Positions 35,289-43,940 of a stretch of DNA of 64,000 nucleotides are shown in pieces. Source of the stretch: JALYUM01 sp036688685 (lineage in GTDB: Bacteria; Pseudomonadota; Gammaproteobacteria; Burkholderiales; Burkholderiaceae_D); contig NZ_JAQQPS010000016.1 in NCBI RefSeq assembly GCF_036688685.1, positions 1 to 64,000 of the forward strand, read 5' to 3'. The notes beneath the pieces are model-generated. The model saw only the letters and a program-made list of their open reading frames with translations, searched no databases and was not told the origin of the DNA. Every line of letters starts with the position of its first letter. The stretch's first letter is position 1. A program made the position numbers and the translations under genes.

Positions 35289-36486
35289 TCGCTACTGGCT
35301 GGCTGGTCGCGCGGCGGGCTTTGCGCTTGCGCGCCCAGATCAGCACGCCCGTCACGCTGAGCATGGCGACCAGCGCGCCCATGATGGAAATGAACACGCG
35401 CCCGGCCACGCCGAGAATGCGGCCCGAGTGCAGTGGAAACTGGGCTTGCAGGAAGATGTCGCCGGCGCTGCCGGTGCCGGGCAGGAAAGCGCCTGCGGGC
35501 GCACCGCTGCGGCCATCGACATACAGCCAATTATTGCCCAGGCCGCCATCGCCGTGGTCATTGCCTGGCGCAAAAAAGCCGATGCCGTACACGCCGAACA
35601 AGGGCGCATAGAACAAGCCGCCCACGGGCGTGGTCCAGCCGCGTTTATCGGCTTCTGCCTGGGCCAGCGCGATGGCTTGATCGCGCGAAAGCAGCGGCTC
35701 GATGGGCTGGTCGAGCGGGCGCGGGGTCATGGTGTCGAAGGCGGTGGGCGTGAGCGTGGAAAACTGCGCCACCAGCGGGCGCATCACCTGTGTCGTCAAA
35801 TTCATCGAGACCGACGTGATGGCCAGCACCAGCAGCAACAGCCAGACCCAGACCGCACCCGAGCGGTGCAAATCGAAATTGAGTTTATGGCCGCCGGCTT
35901 TCCAGCGGAACGCGAACGACTTCCTCCACCCCTTCCAGCTTGGAAACGACAACCACAAGGCAATGCCGCAGTCGAGCACCCACGCCATCGCAATCAAACC
36001 CATCAGCCAGATGCCCAGCTCGATGCCGCCGGCTTCCGGCAAGTGCATCGTGTAATGCAATTTGTACAGGAAGGGCAGCAGGTTTTCGCGGCTGAGCGAA
36101 ATTTCTCCCCATTGCCGCTTGCCCTGGATCTGCGCCGTGGCAGGGTCGATGGCGACCTGGTTGAAGCCGAGCTCGAACGGCTTGCCGGTGGCCGGATCGA
36201 TGCGCCCTTCCACCGACATCAGCGAGGTATGGCCCGGCTCAACGGTGGTGAGCATGTAGGTGACGCGCAGGCGCGGATCCTGCTGCTCGAGGCGAGAGGC
36301 AAGCAAGGTGCCGGGCAACTCGGGTGCGCTGGTTTTGGCCTGGAACAGCGCGGGATTGAGCGCGGCGTCGAGTTCGTGGTCCCACGAAATGAAGGCGCCG
36401 GTGACACCCGAGATAAATAGAAAGATGGCGGCAGCGAGACCGAACCAGCGGTGCCAGATGACGAACAGGGGGCGCAGTGCAAACAT
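35233..36486 (-). CDS. PepSY-associated transmembrane protein, iron-regulated
   Basis: Inner-membrane protein of 417 residues with four transmembrane segments, beginning FVIWHRWFGLAAAIFLFISG (about 10-30). PepSY-TM features include the LHYTMHLPEAGG loop, FDLHRSGAVWVWLLLLVLAI and a last segment VFISIMGALVAMLSVTGVLI. Related proteins act as siderophore- or heme-linked ferric reductases beside TonB-dependent receptors. AAGG precedes ATG 36486. The promoter overlaps a clear Fur box, so repression by iron is expected. No receptor gene is adjacent. The 3' end overlaps the convergent ldhA-like gene by 56 bp. Confidence 0.86.
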   Translation of the reverse strand: MFALRPLFVIWHRWFGLAAAIFLFISGVTGAFISWDHELDAALNPALFQAKTSAPELPGTLLASRLEQQDPRLRVTYMLTTVEPGHTSLMSVEGRIDPATGKPFELGFNQVAIDPATAQIQGKRQWGEISLSRENLLPFLYKLHYTMHLPEAGGIELGIWLMGLIAMAWVLDCGIALWLSFPSWKGWRKSFAFRWKAGGHKLNFDLHRSGAVWVWLLLLVLAITSVSMNLTTQVMRPLVAQFSTLTPTAFDTMTPRPLDQPIEPLLSRDQAIALAQAEADKRGWTTPVGGLFYAPLFGVYGIGFFAPGNDHGDGGLGNNWLYVDGRSGAPAGAFLPGTGSAGDIFLQAQFPLHSGRILGVAGRVFISIMGALVAMLSVTGVLIWARKRKARRATSQPVAITPAAVPGLTTARHLQKH

Positions 36487-36527
36487 GGGAACCTTGAAGT
36501 TGGGTGACACGCACCAGGACGCACGCC

Positions 36528-36572
36528 AATGAGAATGATTCTCATTATAGAAAAAGTACCGGGAGTTAGCAA
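36528..36572 (-). promoter_or_regulatory. Fur-box promoter of the PepSY gene
   Basis: A 19-bp near-perfect palindrome AATGAGAATGATTCTCATT (36528-36546) matches the Fur box. On the minus strand TTGCTA (36567-36572), a 17-bp spacer and TATAAT (36544-36549) form a good sigma-70 promoter whose -10 overlaps the box. Fe-Fur would therefore block transcription. Confidence 0.88.
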
Positions 36573-36604
36573 GCGCCGTGCGCTTACTGCCTTCCGGTTG
36601 CTGT

Positions 36605-36616
36605 ATGTACGTACAT
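36605..36616. promoter_or_regulatory. Candidate TetR-type operator before the RND pump
   Basis: Perfect 12-bp palindrome ATGTACGTACAT in the 226-bp spacer between the divergent PepSY and RND genes, 97 bp before the permease ATG. Similar GTAC-centred palindromes are bound by TetR-type efflux repressors, but no such regulator gene lies in this neighbourhood. Confidence 0.4.
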
Positions 36617-36712
36617 TCATGAGCCATTTTCATAGCTGCATGCGATGCCCGGTGCTTATCGCGGAGTGCTACTTTCGGTACACTCACCGCTTACCTCTTT
36701 GGAGTCCTGTCC

Positions 36713-39700
36713 ATGCTGCTTGGTGCTGTCCGCGTCGCCTTACGCCGGCCCTATACATTTGTCGTGCTGGCGCTCATGCTGGTCATCATCGGTCCGCTGG
36801 CCGCGCTGCGCACGCCGACCGATATTTTTCCCGACATCCGCATCCCCGTCATCGCCGTCGCCTGGCAATACACCGGCTTGCCGCCCGACCAGATGGCCGG
36901 CCGCATTTCGACGCTGTTCCAGCGCACCCTGACCACCACCGTCAACGATGTCGAACACATCGAAGCGAATACCTATCCGGGCATCAGCGTCGTCAAGATT
37001 TTCTTTCAGCCGGGCGTGAACATTGCGACCGCGAATGCGCAGGTCACGGCCATCTCGCAGGTTGCCCTGCGCCAGATGCCAGCCGGCACCACGCCACCGC
37101 TGATCATCAACTACAACGCGGCCACGGTGCCGATCCTGCAGCTGGCCCTGTCCGGCGCCGGCCTGAACGAACAGCAGCTGTTCGACCTGGGTTTTAATAC
37201 CGTGAGAACGCCGCTGGTGACCGTGAATGGCGCCGCCATCCCCTTGCCGTACGGCGGCAAGCAGCGCCAGGTGCAGATCGACCTGAAACCGGATGCGCTG
37301 CAGGCGCGCGGCCTGTCGGCGCAGGACGTGGCCAATGCGCTGGCCACGCAAAACGTGCTGGTGCCGATCGGCACCCAAAAGATCGGCAGCTTTGAATACA
37401 CGCTGCAACTCAATAGCGCGCCGTCGGCCATCGCCGACCTGGGCCGGCTGCCTGTCAAGGTGGTCAACGGCACCACGATTTTGATGCGCGACGTGGCCGA
37501 CGTCCATGACGGCAATGCGCCGCAAACGAATATCGTCCACGTCGACGGCAAGCGCTCGGTGCTCATGTCGGTGCTGAAAAACGGCACCGCGTCGACCCTG
37601 GCCATCGTCGACGGCGTGCGCGCCAAACTGGAGACGCTGAAACCGGGCTGGCCGGAGGTGCTGCGGGTCACGCCGATCAACGACCAGTCGCTGTTCGTGC
37701 GCGCGGCCGTGAAAGGCGTGGCGCTCGAAGGCGTAATTGCCGCGCTGCTGACCAGCATCATGATCCTGCTGTTCCTGGGCAGCTGGCGCTCCACCGTCAT
37801 CATCGCGATCTCGATTCCGCTGTCGATTCTCGGCTCTATCATCGCGCTGGCCGCGTTTGGCGAAACCCTGAATTTGATGACGCTGGGCGGCCTGGCGCTG
37901 GCGGTCGGCATCCTGGTCGACGACGCCACCGTCACCATCGAAAACATCAACTGGCACCTCGAGCAAGGGAAAGAAGTCGAGCAATCGATTCTGGATGGCG
38001 CGACCCAGATCGTCACGCCGGCACTGGTCTCGCTGCTGTGCATCTGCATTGTGTTCATTCCGATGTTTTTCCTCGAAGGCGTGTCGCGCTTCCTGTTCGT
38101 GCCGATGGCCGAAGCGGTGATTTTTGCCATGGTCTGCTCGTTCATCCTGTCGCGTACGCTGGTGCCGACGATGGCCAACTTCCTGCTGCAAAAACACGCA
38201 GCGCACGGCACCGCCCGCTCGACCAATCCGCTGGCCCGCTTCCAGCGCGGTTTTGAAGCCCGCTTCGAGCACTTGCGCGGCGGCTACAAGAACGTTTTAC
38301 ATAGCGCCATCACGCGCCGCAGTTTGTTCCTGCCGGTGTTCGCCGTCGCCGTGCTGGCCTCGTTCGCCTTGGTCCCTTTTATTGGCAGCAATTTCTTCCC
38401 CTCCGTCGATTCCGGCCAGGTGCTGATGCACGTGCGCGTACCGGTCGGCACCCGCGTCGAAGAGACGGCCGTGCGCTTCGCCGCCATCGACCAGGCCATC
38501 CGGCGCGTGATTCCCTCCGCCGAAATCGAGACCATGGTCGACAACATCGGCCTGCCGGCATCCAGCATCAACCTCACCTACAACAACACCGGCGTGATGG
38601 GTTCGCAGGATGGCGACTTCCAGGTGTCGCTCAAGGAAGGCCATGGCCCGACGGCCGATTACGTGCGCAGGCTGCGCGAGGAATTGCCACGCGCGTTTCC
38701 CGACACCACGTTTTCCTTCCCGCCGGCGGACATCGTCAGCCAGATTTTGAACTTTGGTGCGCCGGCCCCGATCGACATCCAGGTGCGCGGCCGCGACGTT
38801 GCCGGCAACTACGCCTACGCGCAAATGTTGCTGAAAAAAGTGCGCGCGATTCCCGGCGTGGCCGACCCGCGCATCCAGCAATCGGCCAGTGCGCCAACCT
38901 TCAACATCGACGTCAACCGCACCCAGGCCCAGCAACTCGGCTTGACGACGCGCGACGTGACCAACAGCCTGGTGGTCAACCTGGCCGGCAGCAGCCAGGT
39001 TGCGCCGACCTTCTGGCTGAACCCCGCCAACGGCGTCAGCTATTCCATCGTCATGCAGACGCCGCAATATCAACTCGACTCGCTGGAATCCTTGTCGAAC
39101 CTGCCGATCGGGACCGGCACCGCGGCCGGCAACGCGACGCTGGGCGCCGTGGCCAGTTTCAATCGCGGCCGCAGCAGCGCCCTGATCAGCCAGTACGACA
39201 TCCAGCCGATGGTGCAACTGCACGCCGCCACCCAGGACCGCGACCTGGGCGCCGTCGCGGCCGACATCCGGCGCGTGCTGGCCGAGACCAAAGCGCAGTT
39301 GCCGAAAGGTTCCAGCGTCGAGATGTTGGGCCAGGTGCGCACGATGGAGCGCGCCTTTTCCGGCCTGCTGTTCGGTCTGTTAGGTGCGATCGTGCTGATT
39401 TATTTGCTGATCGTGGTGAATTTTCAGTCGTGGAGCGACCCGGCCGTGATCGTCGGCGCGCTGCCGGCCGCGCTGGCCGGCATCGTCTGGATGCTGTTTG
39501 CCACCGGCACCACGCTGTCCGTGCCGGCGCTCACCGGCGCCATCATGTGCATGGGCGTGGCTACCGCCAACAGCGTGCTGGTCATTACCTTTGCGCGCGA
39601 ACGCTTGCCGGAACTGGGCGATGCATCGGCCGCGGCTCTGGATGCAGGGTTCGTGCGCTTCCGCCCGGTGTTGATGACGGCGCTGGCGATGATCATCGGC

Positions 39701-39901
39701 ATGCTGCCGATGGCGCTGGGCCTGGGCGAAGGCGGCGAACAGAATGCGCCGCTGGGCCGCGCCGTGATCGGTGGCCTGCTGTTTTCGACAATTGCCACGC
39801 TGGTGTTCGTGCCAGTGTTGTTCAGCCTGGTACACGACCGCAAGGCGCGCAAGCGCACCGTTACCTCCCCTCTTCCTGGAGTGCCTGTTCATGCCCACTA
39901 A
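36713..39901 (+). CDS. RND efflux transporter permease (AcrB/HAE family)
   Basis: Inner-membrane proton-driven pump of 1062 residues with 12 transmembrane segments and two large periplasmic loops. TM1 is within RPYTFVVLALMLVIIGPLAA. The TM4 proton-relay region is GGLALAVGILVDDATVTIEN with adjacent Asp-Asp. A second-half signature is TGAIMCMGVATANSVLVITF. The GGAG box precedes the ATG. The gene is followed, with an 11-bp overlap, by its periplasmic adaptor. The permease-before-adaptor order and the absence of an outer-membrane channel gene are unusual, so an OMF encoded elsewhere is probably recruited. The substrate is unknown. Confidence 0.92.
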   Translation: MLLGAVRVALRRPYTFVVLALMLVIIGPLAALRTPTDIFPDIRIPVIAVAWQYTGLPPDQMAGRISTLFQRTLTTTVNDVEHIEANTYPGISVVKIFFQPGVNIATANAQVTAISQVALRQMPAGTTPPLIINYNAATVPILQLALSGAGLNEQQLFDLGFNTVRTPLVTVNGAAIPLPYGGKQRQVQIDLKPDALQARGLSAQDVANALATQNVLVPIGTQKIGSFEYTLQLNSAPSAIADLGRLPVKVVNGTTILMRDVADVHDGNAPQTNIVHVDGKRSVLMSVLKNGTASTLAIVDGVRAKLETLKPGWPEVLRVTPINDQSLFVRAAVKGVALEGVIAALLTSIMILLFLGSWRSTVIIAISIPLSILGSIIALAAFGETLNLMTLGGLALAVGILVDDATVTIENINWHLEQGKEVEQSILDGATQIVTPALVSLLCICIVFIPMFFLEGVSRFLFVPMAEAVIFAMVCSFILSRTLVPTMANFLLQKHAAHGTARSTNPLARFQRGFEARFEHLRGGYKNVLHSAITRRSLFLPVFAVAVLASFALVPFIGSNFFPSVDSGQVLMHVRVPVGTRVEETAVRFAAIDQAIRRVIPSAEIETMVDNIGLPASSINLTYNNTGVMGSQDGDFQVSLKEGHGPTADYVRRLREELPRAFPDTTFSFPPADIVSQILNFGAPAPIDIQVRGRDVAGNYAYAQMLLKKVRAIPGVADPRIQQSASAPTFNIDVNRTQAQQLGLTTRDVTNSLVVNLAGSSQVAPTFWLNPANGVSYSIVMQTPQYQLDSLESLSNLPIGTGTAAGNATLGAVASFNRGRSSALISQYDIQPMVQLHAATQDRDLGAVAADIRRVLAETKAQLPKGSSVEMLGQVRTMERAFSGLLFGLLGAIVLIYLLIVVNFQSWSDPAVIVGALPAALAGIVWMLFATGTTLSVPALTGAIMCMGVATANSVLVITFARERLPELGDASAAALDAGFVRFRPVLMTALAMIIGMLPMALGLGEGGEQNAPLGRAVIGGLLFSTIATLVFVPVLFSLVHDRKARKRTVTSPLPGVPVHAH

Positions 39902-41024
39902 TTTCCTGCGCTCGCGCACGTCCCGCGCAGTCACCGGCATCGTCGTCGTGGCCGGTATCGTCGTCGTGGCCGGCGCCGTCAGCCGCCATTCGCAGGCCGA
40001 GCGCCTGCACGCTTCCGCCACTGCGCGTAGCGTCCCCACCGTGAAATTGATCGCGCCGACCAGTGGCGCCGTCTCCGCGCTGGAATTGCCGGCGCGGGTG
40101 GAAGCCTGGGCCCGCGCGCCCATCTACGCGCGCGTGTCCGGCTACCTGCAAAACTACAAGGTCGACATCGGTGCGCCGGTCAAAGCCGGGCAGGTGCTGG
40201 CCACCATCGAGACGCCCGACGTCGACCAGCAACTGCTGCAGGCGCAGGGCGAACTGGCCGTGGCGCGCAGCACCCTGGCGCTGGCCGACACCACGTCGGC
40301 GCGCTGGAAAACGCTGCGCGCCGTGAATGCCGTGTCGGCCCAGGAAGCCGACGACAAGCTGGGCGACTCTAGCGCCAAGCGGGCGCAGGTGCAGGCTTTA
40401 TCGGCCAACGTCGAGCGCATGCAGCAGATGCAGCGCTACGCGAAACTGGTGGCGCCGTTCGATGGCGTCGTCACGGCGCGCAACACCGATGTGGGCGCGC
40501 TGATCAATGCCGGCGGCACGGTCGGGAGCGAGCTGTTCGTCGTGTCCGACATCAGCCGCCTGCGCGTGTACGTGAACGTGCCGCAGCGCCAGGTGGCACT
40601 GATCAAGGCCGGCGACAAGGCCATGCTGACAGTACCGGAACGCGATGGCAAAACGTATGCGGCGGTGGTGCAGTCGCTGGCACGCTCGATCAATACCGGG
40701 TCGGGCGCGATGCTGGTGCAGCTGACGGTGGACAACACGGCGGGCGATTTACTGCCGGGGGCGTTTGCCAATGTGCGCTTCGATTTGCCGGGGGCGACGG
40801 GCGGGCTGAGTGTGCCGCCGGGGGCGCTGATTTACGGGAAGGATGGGGTGCGCGTGGCGACTGTCGACGCGAACAATCGGGTGCTGCTGAAACCGGTAGC
40901 GGTGGGGCGGGATCTGGGGACGGTGGTGGAGGTGGCCAGCGGGATTGCGCAAGGCGAGCGGGTGATTGATAGTCCGCCGGATGGGATTGCAACGGGGGAT
41001 CAGGTGCAGATGGCGGCGAGGTAA
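39891..41024 (+). CDS. RND efflux periplasmic adaptor (membrane fusion protein)
   Basis: Adaptor of 377 residues. An N-terminal anchor/signal helix (TGIVVVAGIVVVAGAV) is followed by a barrel-sandwich lipoyl domain (YARVSGYLQNYKVDIGAPVK, then LATIETPDVDQQLLQAQGEL). A short helical hairpin follows to about residue 185. The second lipoyl half is YAKLVAPFDGVVTARNTDVG, then a beta-barrel and membrane-proximal domain. GGAG lies ten bases before ATG 39891, inside the permease gene, whose stop it overlaps by 11 bp. It links the upstream pump to an outer-membrane channel not encoded here. Confidence 0.92.
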   Translation: MPTNFLRSRTSRAVTGIVVVAGIVVVAGAVSRHSQAERLHASATARSVPTVKLIAPTSGAVSALELPARVEAWARAPIYARVSGYLQNYKVDIGAPVKAGQVLATIETPDVDQQLLQAQGELAVARSTLALADTTSARWKTLRAVNAVSAQEADDKLGDSSAKRAQVQALSANVERMQQMQRYAKLVAPFDGVVTARNTDVGALINAGGTVGSELFVVSDISRLRVYVNVPQRQVALIKAGDKAMLTVPERDGKTYAAVVQSLARSINTGSGAMLVQLTVDNTAGDLLPGAFANVRFDLPGATGGLSVPPGALIYGKDGVRVATVDANNRVLLKPVAVGRDLGTVVEVASGIAQGERVIDSPPDGIATGDQVQMAAR

Positions 41025-41035
41025 CGGTTTTTGAT

Positions 41036-41127
41036 GCTAAGTATGGGTACCGGCTTTCGCCGGTATGACGGTTTTTTGGCCGCTGACTTCAAGACCGTCA
41101 CCCCGGCGCAGGCCGGGGCCCATGCTG
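41036..41127. repeat. REP-like repeats, copies 2 and 3 in inverted pair
   Basis: Copy 2 (41036-41077) reads GCTAAGTATGGGTACCGGCT-TTCGCCGGTATGACGGTTTTTT. Copy 3 (41091-41127) is inverted and reads AAGACCGTCACCCCGGCGCA-GGCCGGGGCCCATGCTG. Both match the unit at 12811-12847. A head-to-head pair resembles BIME arrangements. Copy 2 with its T-run may end RND operon transcription, and copy 3 that of metF. Confidence 0.72.
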
Positions 41128-41136
41128 ATTGCGCGC

Positions 41137-41970
41137 TTAACGCGAAACCAGGCGCTCCCAAACAGCCATGGTCGGCACCGCCTGGTTCATGCTATAAAAA
41201 TGCAAACCCGGCGCGCCACCGGCTATCAGCCGTTCGCACAGCGCGGTCACCACATCGACGCCAAACGCCTTGATCGACGCCGAATCATCCCCGAAGCTGG
41301 CCAGTTTCAAACGCACCCAGCGTGGAATCTCCGCGCCGCACATGTCCGAAAACCGCATCAGCTGCGTGTAATTCGTGATCGGCATGATGCCGGCCACGAT
41401 CGGCACATCCACACCCACCTTGCGCGCCGCGTCCCGGAACTGGAAATACGCGTCGGCATTGTAGAAATACTGGGTGATGGCGGCATTCGCCCCGGCCTGC
41501 ACCTTGCGCGCAAAGTTCTGCAAGTCGTCCTGCGGGGAACGGGCCTGCGGGTGCACTTCCGGATACGCTGCCACCTCGATATGGAACCAGTCGCCCGTCT
41601 CGGCACGAATGAATTCCACCAGTTCGTTGGCGTAGCGCAGTTCGCCCGCGCCGCCGTAGCCGCTCGGTAAATCACCACGCAAGGCGACGATGCGCTTGAT
41701 GCCCTGCTGCTTGAACTCCTGCAGGATGGTGCGAACCGAGGCACGCGTACCGCCCACGCACGAAAGGTGCGGTGCGGCGGCGTGGCCCTCGGCCTGGATT
41801 TCCAGGACGGTGTCGAGTGTGCCCTGCTGGGTGGTGCCGCCGGCGCCGAAGGTCACCGAAAAATACTTCGGGTGCAATGCCGCCAGCTTGGCGCGCGCAA
41901 TGCGCAGTTTATCGACGCCTTCCGGCGTCTTGGGCGGGAAAAACTCGATGCTGAAATTAGCTGTTTCCAT
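41137..41970 (-). CDS. metF: 5,10-Methylenetetrahydrofolate reductase
   Basis: Flavoenzyme of 277 residues that supplies 5-methyl-THF for methionine synthesis. The N-terminus FSIEFFPPKTPEGVDKL contains the catalytic glutamate region of MetF. FSVTFGAGGTTQQGTLDTV, then RGDLPSGYGG, and ITQYFYNADAYFQFRD are family features. The start overlaps the stop of the holin-family gene by 14 bp. It is probably transcribed with ahcY from the SAH riboswitch-controlled promoter, although a terminator lies after ahcY. Confidence 0.94.
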   Translation of the reverse strand: METANFSIEFFPPKTPEGVDKLRIARAKLAALHPKYFSVTFGAGGTTQQGTLDTVLEIQAEGHAAAPHLSCVGGTRASVRTILQEFKQQGIKRIVALRGDLPSGYGGAGELRYANELVEFIRAETGDWFHIEVAAYPEVHPQARSPQDDLQNFARKVQAGANAAITQYFYNADAYFQFRDAARKVGVDVPIVAGIMPITNYTQLMRFSDMCGAEIPRWVRLKLASFGDDSASIKAFGVDVVTALCERLIAGGAPGLHFYSMNQAVPTMAVWERLVSR

Positions 41971-42310
41971 CTTTTCGCAGAAGTAAGGTCGACAGCGCCC
42001 ACGAGATCACGCTGTACAAAATGGCGGCCAGGAATGCAGACCAGAAGCCGGCGACATGGAAACCATCGACCATCGTCGCCACCAGCCAGAACAGCAAGGC
42101 ATTGATCACCAGCACAAACAGCCCCAGCGACAGGAAGGTCACAGGCAAGGTCAGCAGCACCAGCACCGGGCGGATCAGCGTGTTGACCAGCGCCAGCACC
42201 AGCGCGGCGATCAGCGCAGTGCCAATGTTGGTGACAGTGACGGAATGCATCAGGTAAGGCAGGGCCAGCAGGGCGGCGGCGTTGATCAGCCAGGTCAGGA
42301 TCAGGCGCAT
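41957..42310 (-). CDS. Phage-holin-IV-like (YvlD family) membrane protein
   Basis: Small protein of 117 residues with four hydrophobic helices (about 5-24, 30-50, 54-77 and 88-110). The pattern LINAAALLALPYLMHSVTV and NTLIRPVLVLLTLPVTFLSL is that of the PF04020/YvlD family, which is called holin-like but widespread on chromosomes with unknown function. It sits between ahcY and metF, a conserved position in Betaproteobacteria as far as I recall. That suggests a housekeeping link and not phage origin. Confidence 0.82.
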   Translation of the reverse strand: MRLILTWLINAAALLALPYLMHSVTVTNIGTALIAALVLALVNTLIRPVLVLLTLPVTFLSLGLFVLVINALLFWLVATMVDGFHVAGFWSAFLAAILYSVISWALSTLLLRKDGNS

Positions 42311-42342
42311 CGAGTCTCTCGTAGGTTGTCGAAAAAATGATT

Positions 42343-42369
42343 AAAAAAAGGGCACGGCGTACCGTGCCC
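42343..42369 (-). terminator. Rho-independent terminator after ahcY
   Basis: Minus-strand stem GGGCACGG / CCGTGCCC (42362-42369 with 42350-42357), loop of four, then seven T. It lies between ahcY and the holin-family gene, so expression of the downstream genes needs read-through or their own promoter. Confidence 0.9.
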
Positions 42370-42381
42370 TGTCTCTGCTAA

Positions 42382-43818
42382 TTAATAGCGGTAGTGGTCA
42401 GGCTTGTATGGGCCTTCCTTGCTGACCGAAATGTAGGCGGCTTGTTCTTCCGTCAGTTCGGTCAGTTGCGCATTGAGCTTTTTGAGCTGCAGGCGGGCGA
42501 CTTTTTCGTCCAGGTGTTTTGGCAGCACGTACACGCCAACCGGGTAATTCGCCGTGTTGGCGAACAGTTCGATCTGGGCGATCACCTGGTTCGCGAAAGA
42601 CGAGCTCATCACGTACGACGGGTGACCCGTGCCGCAACCCAGGTTCACCAGGCGGCCTTCGGCCAGCAGGATGATGCGCTTGCCGCTTGGGAAAATGACG
42701 TGGTCGACCTGTGGCTTGATGTTTTCCCACTGGTATTTCTTGATCGCAGCGATATCGATTTCGTTGTCGAAGTGACCGATGTTGCAGACGATGGCCTGGT
42801 CCTTCATGGCCAGCATATGGGCTTCGGTCAGGATGTGATAGTTGCCGGTGCAAGTGACGAAGATGTCGCCGTGTTCGGCGGCGTAATCCATGGTGACGAC
42901 GCGGTAGCCTTCCATCGCGGCCTGCAAGGCGCAGATCGGGTCGATTTCGGTGACCCATACTTGCGCCGACAGGGCGCGCATGGCTTGCGCCGAACCTTTG
43001 CCCACATCGCCATAACCGGCGATGACGGCAACTTTACCGGCGATCATCACGTCGGTGGCGCGCTTGATGCCGTCGACCAGCGATTCGCGGCAACCGTACA
43101 GGTTGTCGAATTTCGACTTGGTGACGGAGTCGTTGACGTTAATGGCCGGGAACGACAGCTTGCCGTCCTTGTGCATCTGGTACAGGCGGTGCACGCCGGT
43201 GGTGGTCTCTTCGGTGACGCCGAGGATGTGCGGCAGGCGCTTCGAGTACCAGTTAGCATCGACGGCCAGGTGCGCCTTGATCGAGTTGAACAGGCAGACT
43301 TCTTCGTCCGAACCCGGCTTGTCCAGCACCGAGATATCGGTCTCGGCGCGCTGGCCCAGGTGCAGCAACAGGGTGGCGTCGCCGCCGTCGTCGAGAATCA
43401 TGTTCGAATACACCGGGCCCGATGCATCGGCTGGCCATTCAAAGATGCGGTGGGTGTAGTCCCAGTATTCATCGAGGGTTTCGCCCTTGACGGCGAACAC
43501 TGGCGTGCCGGCAGCAGCGATAGCGGCAGCGGCGTGGTCCTGCGTCGAATAGATGTTGCACGAAGCCCAGCGGACCTTGGCGCCCAGCGCTTCGAGCGTC
43601 TGGATCAGCACGGCGGTCTGAATGGTCATGTGGATCGAACCGGTGATACGGGCGCCCTTCAATGGCTGGGCGGCGGCGTATTCTTCACGGATCATCATCA
43701 GGCCCGGCATCTCGGTTTCAGCGATGCGGATTTCCTTGTCGCCCCAGGCGGCCAGGGAAATGTCGGCGATGTGGTAGTCGTTGGTTACAGCGTGCGGGGT
43801 TTGGAAAACGGCGTTCAT
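42382..43818 (-). CDS. ahcY: Adenosylhomocysteinase
   Basis: NAD-dependent hydrolysis of S-adenosylhomocysteine to adenosine and homocysteine, which clears the methyltransferase by-product. The 478 residues include DISLAAWGDKEIRIAETEMP at the N-terminus, SVTKSKFDNLYGCRESLVDG, the NAD site VAVIAGYGDVGKGSAQAM, and the C-terminal KPDHYRY that closes the neighbouring subunit's cofactor site. ATG 43818 has AAGGAGG five bases upstream. A SAH riboswitch precedes it. The next genes, holin-family and metF, follow on the same strand. Confidence 0.97.
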   Translation of the reverse strand: MNAVFQTPHAVTNDYHIADISLAAWGDKEIRIAETEMPGLMMIREEYAAAQPLKGARITGSIHMTIQTAVLIQTLEALGAKVRWASCNIYSTQDHAAAAIAAAGTPVFAVKGETLDEYWDYTHRIFEWPADASGPVYSNMILDDGGDATLLLHLGQRAETDISVLDKPGSDEEVCLFNSIKAHLAVDANWYSKRLPHILGVTEETTTGVHRLYQMHKDGKLSFPAINVNDSVTKSKFDNLYGCRESLVDGIKRATDVMIAGKVAVIAGYGDVGKGSAQAMRALSAQVWVTEIDPICALQAAMEGYRVVTMDYAAEHGDIFVTCTGNYHILTEAHMLAMKDQAIVCNIGHFDNEIDIAAIKKYQWENIKPQVDHVIFPSGKRIILLAEGRLVNLGCGTGHPSYVMSSSFANQVIAQIELFANTANYPVGVYVLPKHLDEKVARLQLKKLNAQLTELTEEQAAYISVSKEGPYKPDHYRY

Positions 43819-43849
43819 CACGCCCTCCTTTCAATGGTTGAAAAAGGTA

Positions 43850-43907
43850 CGTGAGCGCAGTGTTGATGTCCGAGCCTGGCGAATGAATTCGTCGCAGCGC
43901 TCCCCGG
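43850..43907 (-). promoter_or_regulatory. S-adenosylhomocysteine (SAH) riboswitch
   Basis: Minus-strand leader of ahcY contains CCGGGGAGCGCTGCGACG, then GCCAGGCTCGG, then GCGCTCACG. These are the conserved blocks of the SAH riboswitch in the same order and spacing as I remember them. AGCGC pairs with GCGCT to form P1, and CCGGG with CTCGG makes the pseudoknot-type contact. It ends about 31 bases before the ATG, close to the ribosome site. The family turns on ahcY when SAH accumulates. Confidence 0.88.
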
Positions 43908-43940
43908 AAGCATCGAGTTTATCACGGATTATTCGCCGGC

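Noticed and set aside
41957..42310. Phage origin suggested by the holin-family name
   Set aside because: No other phage gene is near, and the gene is embedded with ahcY and metF in what looks like a conserved metabolic cluster.
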